This document shows, piece after piece, positions 8,127-15,732 of a stretch of 42,068 bases of DNA. The notes below the pieces were generated by a model. The model did no database searches and was not told the DNA's origin. It saw only the letters and a list, made by a program, of their open reading frames with translations. The position numbers and the translations under genes were made by a program. The number at the start of each line of letters is the position of its first letter. Position 1 is the stretch's first letter. This DNA is from Deltaproteobacteria bacterium (GTDB lineage: Bacteria > Myxococcota_A > Polyangia > Polyangiales > Ga0077539): assembly GCA_947477565.1 (NCBI GenBank), contig CANJUR010000037.1, positions 1 through 42,068 of the forward strand, written 5' to 3'.

Positions 8127-8451
8127 CGTCTTCTCACGCTACAGCCTCCGCCTTGTTTCGGTAAAGACTCCAATGCCTTTGCCCCGCGGCGGGCGATGCA
8201 TCGAAGCCCGCGCGACCTCACCCCCCCGCCGCCGCGCGCCACCGATTCCAGGAGGATAGGGTGCTCAAATACATGTTGCCCCGGGACATGCCTGCCAGCA
8301 TCCAGAAGCCCTTCTCCTCCCGGGAAAAGGGCTGCGCGGCTGCGTGGGGTGAGGTCGCGCGAGCTTCGACGAATGGCCCCGCATCCCGCCCCGATTGCAC
8401 CGTTCCCGGTCGGCGCGCGTATAACTCCACCGAACCCCACGGAGGTTCTCC
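8127..8451. other. Intergenic region, divergent lipoprotein / lolA promoter area
   Basis: This 325-bp stretch separates two divergent genes, so both promoters should lie here, but I see no confident -35/-10 pair. It contains the dispersed-repeat copy near 8261-8324 and a GGAGG ribosome site at about 8440 for lolA. Confidence 0.5.
8261..8324 (+). repeat. Dispersed repeat copy in the lolA upstream region
   Basis: GCTCAAATACATGTTGCCC followed by CAGCATCCAGAAGCCC matches GCTCAAATAGCTGTTGCCC followed by CAGCATTCAGAAGCCC at 41183-41246, roughly 80 percent by eye. It lies about 130 bp upstream of lolA. Confidence 0.65.
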
Positions 8452-9384
8452 ATGAACAAGCGTCTTCTGTCGGTCATTCTCGTCCTCGCCGCGGTTCCTG
8501 CGCTTGCGCAACCGCAGCCGCCTGCCCGCCCTGCGCCACGCCCCTCCGGGGCTGCGCCACGCACCTCCGAGGCTGCGCCACGCCCTTCCGGGGCTGCGCC
8601 ACGCCCTTCCGGAGCTGCGCCACGCCCTTCCGGGGCTGCGCCACGCCCTTCCGTGGCTGCGCCACGCCCTTCCGTGGCTGTACCACGCCCTTCCGTGGCG
8701 GTACCACGCGTCCCCGCGGTCGCCCCTCCGCCCGTGACCGTCGTGACCAACCCCACCGGGCCCGGCCAGCAAGTCACCGCACCGGCCAACCCCAATGGAG
8801 TGTTGAGCGCCGACGAGGTCGCCCAGCGCATCCAGGGCTTCTATGACCGCACGACGGACTTCCAGGCCGACTTCGTCCAGGTATCGCGCAATCGCCTCTA
8901 TGGAGAAGAACGTCGCAACGGGCGCGTGATGTTTAGCAAGCCCGGGCGCATGCGCTGGAACTACGCCGCCCCCAATGGCGACATCATCGTGTCCGATGGC
9001 GCCACGCTGTGGGCCTATCAGGCCGATGAGCGCCAGGCCATCCAACAGAACATGGGACAGTCCCAACTCCCCACCGCGATCACCTTCCTCGCGGGCACCG
9101 GGCGCATCACGGACAGCTTCACCTTCCGGCTACTCGACGCCAACCAGTTCAGGTTTCCCAATGGATATGTACTCGAACTGCGCCCCACCACGCCGCAGCC
9201 CACCTATGAGCGCATCGTCTTCTACGTGGACCGCGCCAGCTTCCAGGTGGTGCGCACCGCCGTCATCGACGCGCAGGGCAACCAGAACCGCTTCGACTTC
9301 AGCAACCCCCAGGTCAATCTCAACATCCCGTTGACCACCTTCCGCTGGTCACCCCCGGCCGGGACCTCCATCGTCCGGCCGTAA
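8452..9384 (+). CDS. lolA: Outer-membrane lipoprotein carrier protein LolA with heptad-repeat linker
   Basis: A periplasmic chaperone that carries lipoproteins from the LolCDE complex to the outer membrane. The 310-residue protein has a signal peptide (MNKRLLSVILVLAAVPALAQ), then an unusual Pro/Ala/Arg-rich segment (about 22-95) of eight to nine tandem heptads (APRPSGA and variants). The LolA domain follows, from about 118 to the end: FYDRTTDFQADFVQVSRNR, GRVMFSKPGRMRWNY, IIVSDGATLWAYQ, PTAITFLAGTGRI and ANQFRFPNGYVLEL. Normal LolA proteins are about 200 residues and lack such a linker. GGAGG lies about 9 bp before the ATG. The window encodes many lipoproteins, the expected cargo. No LolB was seen; the ABC ATPase remnant at 5880 may be a lost relative of LolD. 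Confidence 0.9.
   Translation: MNKRLLSVILVLAAVPALAQPQPPARPAPRPSGAAPRTSEAAPRPSGAAPRPSGAAPRPSGAAPRPSVAAPRPSVAVPRPSVAVPRVPAVAPPPVTVVTNPTGPGQQVTAPANPNGVLSADEVAQRIQGFYDRTTDFQADFVQVSRNRLYGEERRNGRVMFSKPGRMRWNYAAPNGDIIVSDGATLWAYQADERQAIQQNMGQSQLPTAITFLAGTGRITDSFTFRLLDANQFRFPNGYVLELRPTTPQPTYERIVFYVDRASFQVVRTAVIDAQGNQNRFDFSNPQVNLNIPLTTFRWSPPAGTSIVRP
8533..8712 (+). repeat. 21-bp tandem repeat inside lolA
   Basis: The unit GCTGCGCCACGCCCTTCCGGG and close variants recur about eight times in frame and encode the heptad A-A-P-R-P-S-G/V. The last units have drifted (GTGGCTGTACCA). The 21-bp length keeps the frame when copies are gained or lost. Confidence 0.85.
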
Positions 9385-9386
9385 GC

Positions 9387-10280
9387 TCACCCCACCGCCT
9401 CCGCGACGTGTCCCAACAGATTCAGCGCGGCCATCACCGAGTCGCGACGCAAACACACCTCATCCCCCAGCATGAACGTCCGGTAGCCCAGGGACATCAG
9501 CCACGCCGCGTCGCCGATGTCCTGCGCCTCGGGCACAGCCCCCCGCGCCAACGACGGAAATAACCGGCTCGCCACCCACGCCTGCGGATCCGCCGCGTGC
9601 ACCGTCCGCAGCGCCCGCACGACACGGTGCGGCTCCAGCACCTCCACGTAGAGATCCCCCCGCGCGGCCATCAAACGCCCCTGCCGATCGCCCTGCCGCA
9701 AGGCCAGGTCGAGCCCCTTGATGGACTCGATTTTCAACACCACCTCGACCCCCGGCAACAGCGCCTGCACCTCCTCCACATCCGACTTCTCTTCACAGTA
9801 CGACAGCATCACCCGGGTCAGCCCGAGGTCGCCCATCGCGGCGAGATATCCCTTGTCAGTGGTCGTCAATGTGCCGTGCACCTTGAGCGATGGATGCACG
9901 ATGTTGAGGCTCTCGCCCGGCCCCACGAAGCGCCGCGGAGTGTCCTCCAGGATCAACCGGTCGCCGTCCACCGCCATCACCCGGGCGTACTCCCGGCCGT
10001 CATCGAAGAAGCAATCCGCCGGGGTATCGACGCTCAGCGGGTGGCTCACCCGAACCTCCGTGAAGGGCGGAATCGCCCCGCCCAGCACCCGCAATTGCCG
10101 TCCCTTCAGGTCAACCCACAACGGCACGCCGTATCCCGACAACCGCCGTAACGTCTCGTGTGGAGTGCCCTTGATGGGCATCACCGTGTTGAGCCGTAGC
10201 CCAGTGACCAACGGGTGCCGAGCGACCTCCTCCAGGAAGGTCGCATACGGCGGAACCGTCACAATCGCCGCAACCTTCAA
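9387..10280 (-). CDS. Pyruvate-kinase-like TIM-barrel protein (no C-terminal domain)
   Basis: A protein of about 297 residues in which the order of pyruvate kinase core motifs can be traced: GLRLNTV (PK VRLNFSH), WVDLKGRQLRV (DTKGPEIR), FDDGREYARV (VDDGLI), then a short B-domain-like part, LTTTDKGYLAAMGDLGLTRVMLSY (SEKDIQDL...D), VVLKIESIKGLD (AKIEN.EG), LMAARGDLYVEV (IMVARGDLGVE) and ASRLFPSL (ATQMLESM). The regulatory C-terminal domain is absent, so it is about half the usual length. The start is a TTG whose TTGA overlaps the stop of the VWA gene, implying translational coupling. The substrate is unknown; a PEP-, pyruvate- or keto-acid-binding role is plausible, and catalysis cannot be judged by eye. 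Confidence 0.7.
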   Translation of the reverse strand: MKVAAIVTVPPYATFLEEVARHPLVTGLRLNTVMPIKGTPHETLRRLSGYGVPLWVDLKGRQLRVLGGAIPPFTEVRVSHPLSVDTPADCFFDDGREYARVMAVDGDRLILEDTPRRFVGPGESLNIVHPSLKVHGTLTTTDKGYLAAMGDLGLTRVMLSYCEEKSDVEEVQALLPGVEVVLKIESIKGLDLALRQGDRQGRLMAARGDLYVEVLEPHRVVRALRTVHAADPQAWVASRLFPSLARGAVPEAQDIGDAAWLMSLGYRTFMLGDEVCLRRDSVMAALNLLGHVAEAVG

Positions 10281-11272
10281 GGCAGTTGAACGATGGACTG
10301 ACAGAACACGCAACTGACCCGCGCACCGCTCGTCAGCGCCGCCGTGCCGCGCAAGGGAGCGCCGCACTGCGGACACGCCACGACCTTCGGCGCCAGCTTG
10401 CTCAACTGGTCGGCCAGCGCGGCGACCTTCGTGTCGTCCTGGCGTGCACGCATGTTCTGCTGGAAGTCACCGAAGAAGCCCCAGGAGCGGGCGATGAGAC
10501 CCATCGCGTAGTCCACCGCGCGCCCCTCGTCGTCCATGTGAACCACCTGCTGGTCGCCAAGCGCGGCGATCCATTGCTGGTCGGTCTCGTCGCCCTTCAC
10601 CCCACCAGGGCGGCGGAGAAAGAAGGTGTTCCAGGTGCGGGTGACGTTCATCCAGGTGGCCACGCTGTCGGCGTCCTGGAGGTCGTCGCCGAGAAACTCC
10701 TTCGCCTCGCTCCCGCGAATCTTCGCGTGCATCGGCGCATCCCCAAACACGATCAAGAACGGTCGCTCTTCCAACGTGGGAACCTCCACGTGGTTGAGCA
10801 CCCAGGACGCAAACACCCCGTAGGACTCCGGGATATCCCCGCCGCCGCCCTCCCCGTAAATAGCCTTCAACTGCTCTTCGAGGTCGAACCCTTTACTGAA
10901 CTTCGTCACCTGCAACGGCCACCGGTCAGACTTCGTATCGCCAATGGCCGCAAAGCTGATCTCCAGGTCAGGCTTGTATTGCGACAACGTCTGGTAGAGA
11001 AGCGGCAGTCGGTCGAAGATCTCCGCCGGCCATGTCTGCATCGAACCCGTCACGTCTACCCCGATGACCAGCGGCGTCTTGGTGGTCGTCGATACCCGCT
11101 TCTTCGGGTCCGTAAGCTGCACATTGGGCCCAGTGCCCTTGCCCCGATACGAGCGCGGACCCTCCGCCTCGGAACGCGCCGCGTCCTTCTTGCGCGACTC
11201 GGTCGTCTTCGCATCGAATCGATACGCCGCAGGCTTCGCCCAGTCGTCCATCCCATCGCCCCAGCTGTACAT
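10277..11272 (-). CDS. VWA-domain protein with C-terminal zinc ribbon
   Basis: A 331-residue protein without signal or membrane segments, so probably cytoplasmic. A basic N-terminal 60 residues precede a von Willebrand factor A domain (about 66-260). Its metal-dependent adhesion site is LVIGVDVTGSMQTW (Asp73, Ser77). Later parts include SFAAIGDTKSD, a Gly-rich GEGGGGDIPESYG and FLIVFGDAPMH. The C-terminus is a zinc ribbon with CPQCG (300-303) and CVFC (321-324). VWA proteins of this kind often act as scaffolds beside metabolic or stress enzymes (TerY-like proteins are one known example). It lies between an NMNAT-like gene 63 bp upstream and a PK-like gene whose start overlaps its stop. AAGGGA precedes the ATG. 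Confidence 0.8.
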   Translation of the reverse strand: MYSWGDGMDDWAKPAAYRFDAKTTESRKKDAARSEAEGPRSYRGKGTGPNVQLTDPKKRVSTTTKTPLVIGVDVTGSMQTWPAEIFDRLPLLYQTLSQYKPDLEISFAAIGDTKSDRWPLQVTKFSKGFDLEEQLKAIYGEGGGGDIPESYGVFASWVLNHVEVPTLEERPFLIVFGDAPMHAKIRGSEAKEFLGDDLQDADSVATWMNVTRTWNTFFLRRPGGVKGDETDQQWIAALGDQQVVHMDDEGRAVDYAMGLIARSWGFFGDFQQNMRARQDDTKVAALADQLSKLAPKVVACPQCGAPLRGTAALTSGARVSCVFCQSIVQLP

Positions 11273-11335
11273 ACGGTATCCCTTTCTTTCGTGCCGTCGC
11301 GCAGCCTCGCACGGTGTCCCGACGCCTTCAACCCG

Positions 11336-11932
11336 TCAATCGAACCCGTCGCCCCGGCGCATCGCCGCCTCCGCCCCATCGCCCAACAGCGCCGCCCGCG
11401 TCGCCGCGCCAAACTCCCGCCGGAAGCGCTCCGCCCAGCCCTCGCGCTCCAGGAGTTCGGCCACCACCGGGGAGACCAGCGACCGCCAATCGGCGTCCCC
11501 CGCCAGCGCCCGACGAACCATCGTGCCGTCGATACGCACCCGCCGCGCCGGATCGAGCAGCGCCACCGGGTGCACCACCGTGTATCGCTCCATCAAGAGC
11601 GAGCGCACATATCCGTTGGCAGTCACGTAATAGTCCAATGGACCCAACATCCGAGTGACCATTTCCGCCCACCGCGGACCGTCGCCCAGGTCATTCACTT
11701 CAATGATGGAATAACCCGAGCGCCCGGCGAGAGTCGCGTCGATCATTCGCGCGGTCTCCGCCGCCGTGAACGGGTTGTCGAGGTCGTAGCGGTTGGCGCT
11801 CCCCACCCCGATGATCACCGATTCCGCGCGGTCGAGCAGGGCGTGCAGAACCGCGGCGTGGCCGAGGTGCACGGGCTTCCAGCGGGCGATCATGGCGATG
11901 CGCGTGGCGAGCGCAGGGAGGACGACGGTCAT
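11336..11932 (-). CDS. NMN/nicotinate-nucleotide adenylyltransferase-like nucleotidyltransferase
   Basis: A 198-residue cytidylyltransferase-fold protein. The phosphate-binding motif is IARWKPVHLGHAAVL (G/R-x3-P-x-H-x-G-H, residues 15-29), and the C-terminal signature RIDGTMVRRAL matches the I-S/D-G-T-x-x-R motif. The phrase VIIGVGSANRYDLDNPFTAAE resembles archaeal-type NadM/NMN adenylyltransferases, in which incoming ATP adenylates NMN to NAD. It is first in a minus-strand set with the VWA and PK-like genes. The true substrate could be another mononucleotide. The ATG at 11932 has no obvious ribosome site. Confidence 0.8.
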   Translation of the reverse strand: MTVVLPALATRIAMIARWKPVHLGHAAVLHALLDRAESVIIGVGSANRYDLDNPFTAAETARMIDATLAGRSGYSIIEVNDLGDGPRWAEMVTRMLGPLDYYVTANGYVRSLLMERYTVVHPVALLDPARRVRIDGTMVRRALAGDADWRSLVSPVVAELLEREGWAERFRREFGAATRAALLGDGAEAAMRRGDGFD

Positions 11933-11968
11933 GGTCCGGGAAAGGTACCGCGACCGTCGGGCGGACGG

Positions 11969-13276
11969 TCAGATGCAGGAGCCCGTGGACGTGTCGCAGG
12001 TACGCCCGGCCGAGCAGGCGGAGCTTGACGAGCAACCACACCCCGCGCCGCGGGTCGCGGTCGCGGCATAGCAGCGGAAGCCGGTGCCGCAATTGGTCGT
12101 CGGTCCGCACGTGCAACTCGACGTCGTGGTGGTGCAGGTGCTGCCCATCGAGCAGGTCGCCGACGACGTGCACGAGCCGCTGCATTCGCCGGTCGAGGTG
12201 TTGCAGCGCTGCGCGCCGCAGACGGCGCCGGGGTTCACGGTGCAGTTCGGGTAGCAGATGCCGATCGAGCCGTCGGTGGAGACGTCGAGGCAGATGTAGC
12301 CGCTGCGGCACTGGCCCGCGGTGCCCGGCGTGCAGTCATGGAAGCAGATCATCTGGGTGCCGCTGTTGAGGCAGATGCCCGTGCCGCCCGCGCATTCGTC
12401 GCCCTCGGTCGCGCCGGAAGGGCAGCCGTAGATGCAGTAGCCGCCGGAGAAGCCCGCGCCGGTCGCGAGGCAGCCGCCGCCGGGGCCGCAGTCCGAGTCG
12501 CGCACGCACGCCCCGCCCGCGGTGCCCGTGGTGGTGGTCGTCACGCACGAGCCCGCGTCGCACACCTGACCCGCCGCGCAGGCGTTGCCGCAGCGGCCGC
12601 AGTTGGCGAGGTTGCGCGTCACGTCGAGGCAAGTGCCGCCGCAGACGAGGCTGGGCGGCGCGCAGGGCGTCCCGCAGCGGCCGCCGGTGCACACCTGGCC
12701 AGCGGTGCAGGTGCGGCCGCACGCGCCGCAGTTGGCGTTGTCCGAGGAGGTGTCGGTGCAGCTTGCGCCGCACATCGTCCGCGGTGCCGAGCAGGTGCTC
12801 ATGCAATTGCCCGAACTGCACACCTGGCCCCCCGAGCAGACGCGACCGCACGCGCCGCAGTTGGCGTTGTCCGAGGAGGTGTCGGTGCAGCCGCCACTGC
12901 ACATCATGCGCGGGGCGCTGCAGCCGGTGACGTCGGTGCACACGCCCGCGGTGCAGATCTGGGACGACGAGCAGCGGGTGCCGCACGCGCCGCAGTTGGA
13001 TTCGTCCGTCGAGGTGTCGCGGCATAACGCGCCGCAGAGGTTGAGCCCGGTCGGACAGGTCATCGTCGAAGGGACGTCCATCGGCGCGACAGGTGTGTCC
13101 GTCGCCACCACCGGGGTGTCCGTCGCGCCGCCCTGGTCGGCGGTCACGATCGGTTGATCGGAGCCGCCGCCGCCGTCGGTGTCGATCGAGCCGCCGAAGT
13201 TACCGCGCGAAGAGCAAGCCGCGCCCCCGGCCAGTAGTAGGACCACTGCGAGCATCCCTGGGTGTGCGTTGAACAT
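11969..13276 (-). CDS. Cys-rich repeat lipoprotein
   Basis: A 435-residue secreted protein: signal MFNAHPGMLAVVLLLAGGAAC (lipobox-like end), a Gly/Asp and Thr/Pro linker (about 25-75), then four copies of a Cys-rich module C-x2-x-L-C...DTSxDxxNCGACGRxCxxGQVCxxGxC (about 78-210). More divergent Cys-rich segments follow (ACVRDSDCGPGGGC..., SACSAGRTCDTSTGSC). Such disulfide-rich repeats are common in surface lipoproteins of Myxococcota; the ligand is unknown. The ATG at 13276 is preceded by GAGGAATC. The frame runs open another 114 bp upstream, but that part lacks a signal sequence. It is the downstream gene of a minus-strand series but probably has its own promoter in the 122-bp gap. Confidence 0.82.
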   Translation of the reverse strand: MFNAHPGMLAVVLLLAGGAACSSRGNFGGSIDTDGGGGSDQPIVTADQGGATDTPVVATDTPVAPMDVPSTMTCPTGLNLCGALCRDTSTDESNCGACGTRCSSSQICTAGVCTDVTGCSAPRMMCSGGCTDTSSDNANCGACGRVCSGGQVCSSGNCMSTCSAPRTMCGASCTDTSSDNANCGACGRTCTAGQVCTGGRCGTPCAPPSLVCGGTCLDVTRNLANCGRCGNACAAGQVCDAGSCVTTTTTGTAGGACVRDSDCGPGGGCLATGAGFSGGYCIYGCPSGATEGDECAGGTGICLNSGTQMICFHDCTPGTAGQCRSGYICLDVSTDGSIGICYPNCTVNPGAVCGAQRCNTSTGECSGSCTSSATCSMGSTCTTTTSSCTCGPTTNCGTGFRCYAATATRGAGCGCSSSSACSAGRTCDTSTGSCI

Positions 13277-13329
13277 GATTCCTCGGGTTAAGTGATGTCG
13301 AAGAGCCCAGATTGGGCCGTGCGGGCAGC

Positions 13330-13357
13330 AACCTAGACCGAAGTTCTTGTGCTTCAA
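13330..13357 (-). promoter_or_regulatory. Possible sigma-70-type promoter for the Cys-rich lipoprotein
   Basis: On the minus strand TTGAAG (13357-13352), a 16-bp spacer and TAGGTT (13335-13330) lie about 54 bp ahead of the lipoprotein start, in a patch that is AT-rich for this genome. This is a visual match only. Confidence 0.25.
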
Positions 13358-13398
13358 AATATTGTCGGGCGCAGATCGTGCGGCGGGCATGGTCGGAC

Positions 13399-14013
13399 TC
13401 AGTCGTCGTCCTCGTCCTTAGCGACCGCCCTGGGGAGGTACTCGGGCATCCCACGGCCGAAGATCGCCGCGGCGTGCCAGCAGAGCACCACCCCGAGGGC
13501 ACCGAGCGCGAGGGCCGCACCGACGACGGGAGCCCCGCCGCGGTCGCGCAGACGCACGATGGGCAGGGTGAGCGCGACGATCGGCGCGAGGGACATGCTG
13601 GCGATCAACGGGCGGGTGGCCATCATCGAGGGCGCCGTGCGCCGCGAACGCAGTAGCGAAAGCAGGAAGATGCCCGCCCCCGGGAGGAGCCATGCGCTCA
13701 GCCGGCCACGCAGGGCGGGATACGTCCCCACGAGGAGATCCCACGGGCGGACGGTGACGTCCGTGAGGACCTCGGGGCCGACGCGCAACGTGAGTCCACC
13801 GAGAAGTGGGAGCCCCAGAGCGCCCAGGAAACAGAGGCCCGCGAGCAGCACCGAGAGGCGGCCGCTCTGCCACCAACGGGCGATCGGGGAGGGTGGGTTG
13901 TCTCCTGCCGCGTGGGCCACGGTGGTGGCTTCGCCGGCCTCGAACGCGCACGCAGCGCACGGGCCGTGGGGGGACTTCTGGACGCCGCAGCGCGCACACA
14001 CCGTCTCGCTCAT
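13399..14013 (-). CDS. Zinc-ribbon membrane protein of unknown function
   Basis: A 204-residue protein starting MSETVCARCGVQ. The N-terminal 25 residues hold a CxxC...CxxC zinc ribbon (VCARCG, PCAACAFEAGE). After a short linker come four hydrophobic segments (about 53-75, 98-120 with a gap, 135-160, 165-190), ending in a charged tail (AVAKDEDDD). It is predicted to be an integral membrane protein with a cytoplasmic zinc knuckle. I do not recognise the family. The frame is open further upstream, but that portion is a shadow of the acetyltransferase region; the ATG at 14013 starts exactly at the zinc ribbon. It is 34 bp downstream of the acetyltransferase stop, so possibly co-transcribed. Confidence 0.72.
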   Translation of the reverse strand: MSETVCARCGVQKSPHGPCAACAFEAGEATTVAHAAGDNPPSPIARWWQSGRLSVLLAGLCFLGALGLPLLGGLTLRVGPEVLTDVTVRPWDLLVGTYPALRGRLSAWLLPGAGIFLLSLLRSRRTAPSMMATRPLIASMSLAPIVALTLPIVRLRDRGGAPVVGAALALGALGVVLCWHAAAIFGRGMPEYLPRAVAKDEDDD

Positions 14014-14047
14014 GACCGTGCTTAGTGCCACGGACCGGCGAAAGTTT

Positions 14048-14602
14048 TCAGCGGAATTCCCGGGCGAGCAGGCCGTAGCGCCAGTGGTCGAGGAAGACAT
14101 CGCCGACCGGACGGTCTTCCCGGAGCGTCCCCTCACGGACGAAACCGAGCTTCTCCAGCACGCGCGCGCTCGCCACGTTGCCCACGGCCACGTCCGCGCG
14201 AATCTTGTGCATCCGCAGCGCCTCGAAGGAGTAGCGCAGCATCGCGTGGGCTGCCTCGGAGGCGTACCCGTGGCCCTCCCGGTCGGCGCGAACCCAGTAT
14301 CCGATTTCCGCCTGTTTACGGCGTCCATCGATGTTGTCGATCTCTGCGTTGCCCACCAGCAAGCCGCTCTCGCGCTCGAACACCCCGAGGCGCACCGTGC
14401 GCCCGGCCATCCACTGCTCGCGGCCCATCTTCACGAAGCGCCTCGCGTGGTCGAGTTCGACCATCTCGCGGGGCCAGGACATGTACCGCCCGAGGGTGTC
14501 CCGGGAGGCCATCACCACCAGCAGGAGTTCACGCGCCTCTTGCATCACCAGCGGGCGAAGCTGCAGTCGGGGCGTGTTCGCAAACGAGAACGGCGGCAAC
14601 AT
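14048..14602 (-). CDS. GNAT-family N-acetyltransferase (RimJ/RimL type)
   Basis: A 184-residue acetyl-CoA-dependent transferase. N-terminal NTPRLQLRPLVMQEARELL matches the T-x-R-L-x-L-R-x-L start of RimJ/RimL proteins. Motif A is AEIGYWVRADREGHGYASEAAHAMLRYSFE, with the pyrophosphate-binding R-x2-G-x-G/A in DREGHGYA. The C-terminal NVASARVLEKLGFVREGTLRE is the expected N-x-x-S-x-x-V-L-E-K-x-G-F signature. The likely acceptor is an N-terminal or side-chain amine; the substrate is unknown. The ATG at 14602 gives the usual family length; the frame extends 52 codons upstream with no family similarity. Confidence 0.88.
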   Translation of the reverse strand: MLPPFSFANTPRLQLRPLVMQEARELLLVVMASRDTLGRYMSWPREMVELDHARRFVKMGREQWMAGRTVRLGVFERESGLLVGNAEIDNIDGRRKQAEIGYWVRADREGHGYASEAAHAMLRYSFEALRMHKIRADVAVGNVASARVLEKLGFVREGTLREDRPVGDVFLDHWRYGLLAREFR

Positions 14603-14748
14603 CGCTTCGGGTACCCGGTAGAACGGCCTCCGTTGGCCGCTGCGGATGAAGCACCGAGGCCGCGCCTGCACGCAAACATCCGGCAGCGCCGCCGTGGTAA
14701 CCAGCGCCTCCGGGCCCTTCCTTTCGGCGGGGGCCCAGCACCACCACC

Positions 14749-15693
14749 ATGGAAACACTCACCGCCTCCGAGCTCCTCGCCCGATGGTTCTGGGCGCACT
14801 ACCCCGCGGATGTTCGGGCGGCGCCCTTCCTCCACCGCGACGTCGATGCCAACCCCGGTCAGAACCCCGCGCTCCCAGCAGCCCTCGCGGAGGCCGCGGA
14901 GTTGTTTGCCGCCAACGCCGCCGGACTGCTCGGCGAGGCGCTGCCCTTCACCGACGAAGGTGTCGCCACGCTCGCCCGCGGGCTCACCCGCACCCGACGC
15001 GACGCGTGGATGGCGCAGAGCGATCCGTCCTCCGCGGAGAGCCATTTCGTGCAGGTAATTGTGCATGCCGCGGCCTACCTGGGCGAGGTGATGGTGCGGG
15101 CCCACGGAGCGCGCTGGGAGATCCGCCGACCGCTCTGGGAGTCGGTCATCCATCGGCGGCGCGGCGGTACCGTGAGCCCCTTCCACTGGCTCCTGAAGAG
15201 CCTCGCGGACGACGCCATCGAAGACGTCGCGCTGGCCGCGCGCTGGCGCATCCACGTGGTGATGCACGACCTCGACCTCGAAGGGCTGCCGGTGATCGCG
15301 CCGGCGAAGAAGCTCCCGACGCTGAAGCACCCCACCTACGACCTTCTGGTGAAGTACCTGCACCAGCACCTCCCTGAGTTGCGCGATGTCGGCGAGGGGT
15401 TTCCTTCCCCCGCGGAGTTCACTGCCCGGGCGTACACGAGCCTCTCCTTCGAGCGCCTGCACGGCGGGCGGGTGGTGGCGCTGCACGGGTTGGTTCCGGC
15501 GGCGGGCGAGCGACCGCCCGTGGTGGAGGTGTCGTGGATCACCGGGCGCGGGTTCGACCACGCGGACACCATCCCCTGCGATGCAGATGGGGCGTACTTC
15601 GGCCGCGCCGTGAACGACGAACTCATCGAGGTCACCGTCGCCTGGCAGCAGAAGCCACACACGCACCGCCTCTCGATTCGCGGTCACGCGTAA
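14749..15693 (+). CDS. Hypothetical protein, 314 residues
   Basis: A soluble protein with no signal peptide or membrane segment, and no family I recognise. It has a Trp- and His-rich N-terminus (ARWFWAHYPADVRAAPFLHRDVD), a central region with charged helices, and late segments FDHADTIPCDADGAYFGRA and VTVAWQQKPHTHRLSIRG. It is divergent from the acetyltransferase with 146 bp between the starts. That gap includes a small palindrome TGGTAACCA (14694-14702), but I cannot assign a promoter. The following lipoprotein gene starts 39 bp after its stop. GC-rich codon use is like its neighbours, supporting a real gene. Confidence 0.7.
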   Translation: METLTASELLARWFWAHYPADVRAAPFLHRDVDANPGQNPALPAALAEAAELFAANAAGLLGEALPFTDEGVATLARGLTRTRRDAWMAQSDPSSAESHFVQVIVHAAAYLGEVMVRAHGARWEIRRPLWESVIHRRRGGTVSPFHWLLKSLADDAIEDVALAARWRIHVVMHDLDLEGLPVIAPAKKLPTLKHPTYDLLVKYLHQHLPELRDVGEGFPSPAEFTARAYTSLSFERLHGGRVVALHGLVPAAGERPPVVEVSWITGRGFDHADTIPCDADGAYFGRAVNDELIEVTVAWQQKPHTHRLSIRGHA

Positions 15694-15732
15694 CGGGATT
15701 CACACGCTCCGCTGGTGTAGCCTGATCCGCCT

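Noticed and set aside
13303..13317. Stem GCCCA-GAT-TGGGC as a terminator
   Set aside because: The stem is only 5 bp with no T-run and lies in the lipoprotein upstream region.
14694..14702. TGGTAACCA palindrome as another operator
   Set aside because: It is too short, and its spacing does not match the TTAC-N8-GTAA sites.
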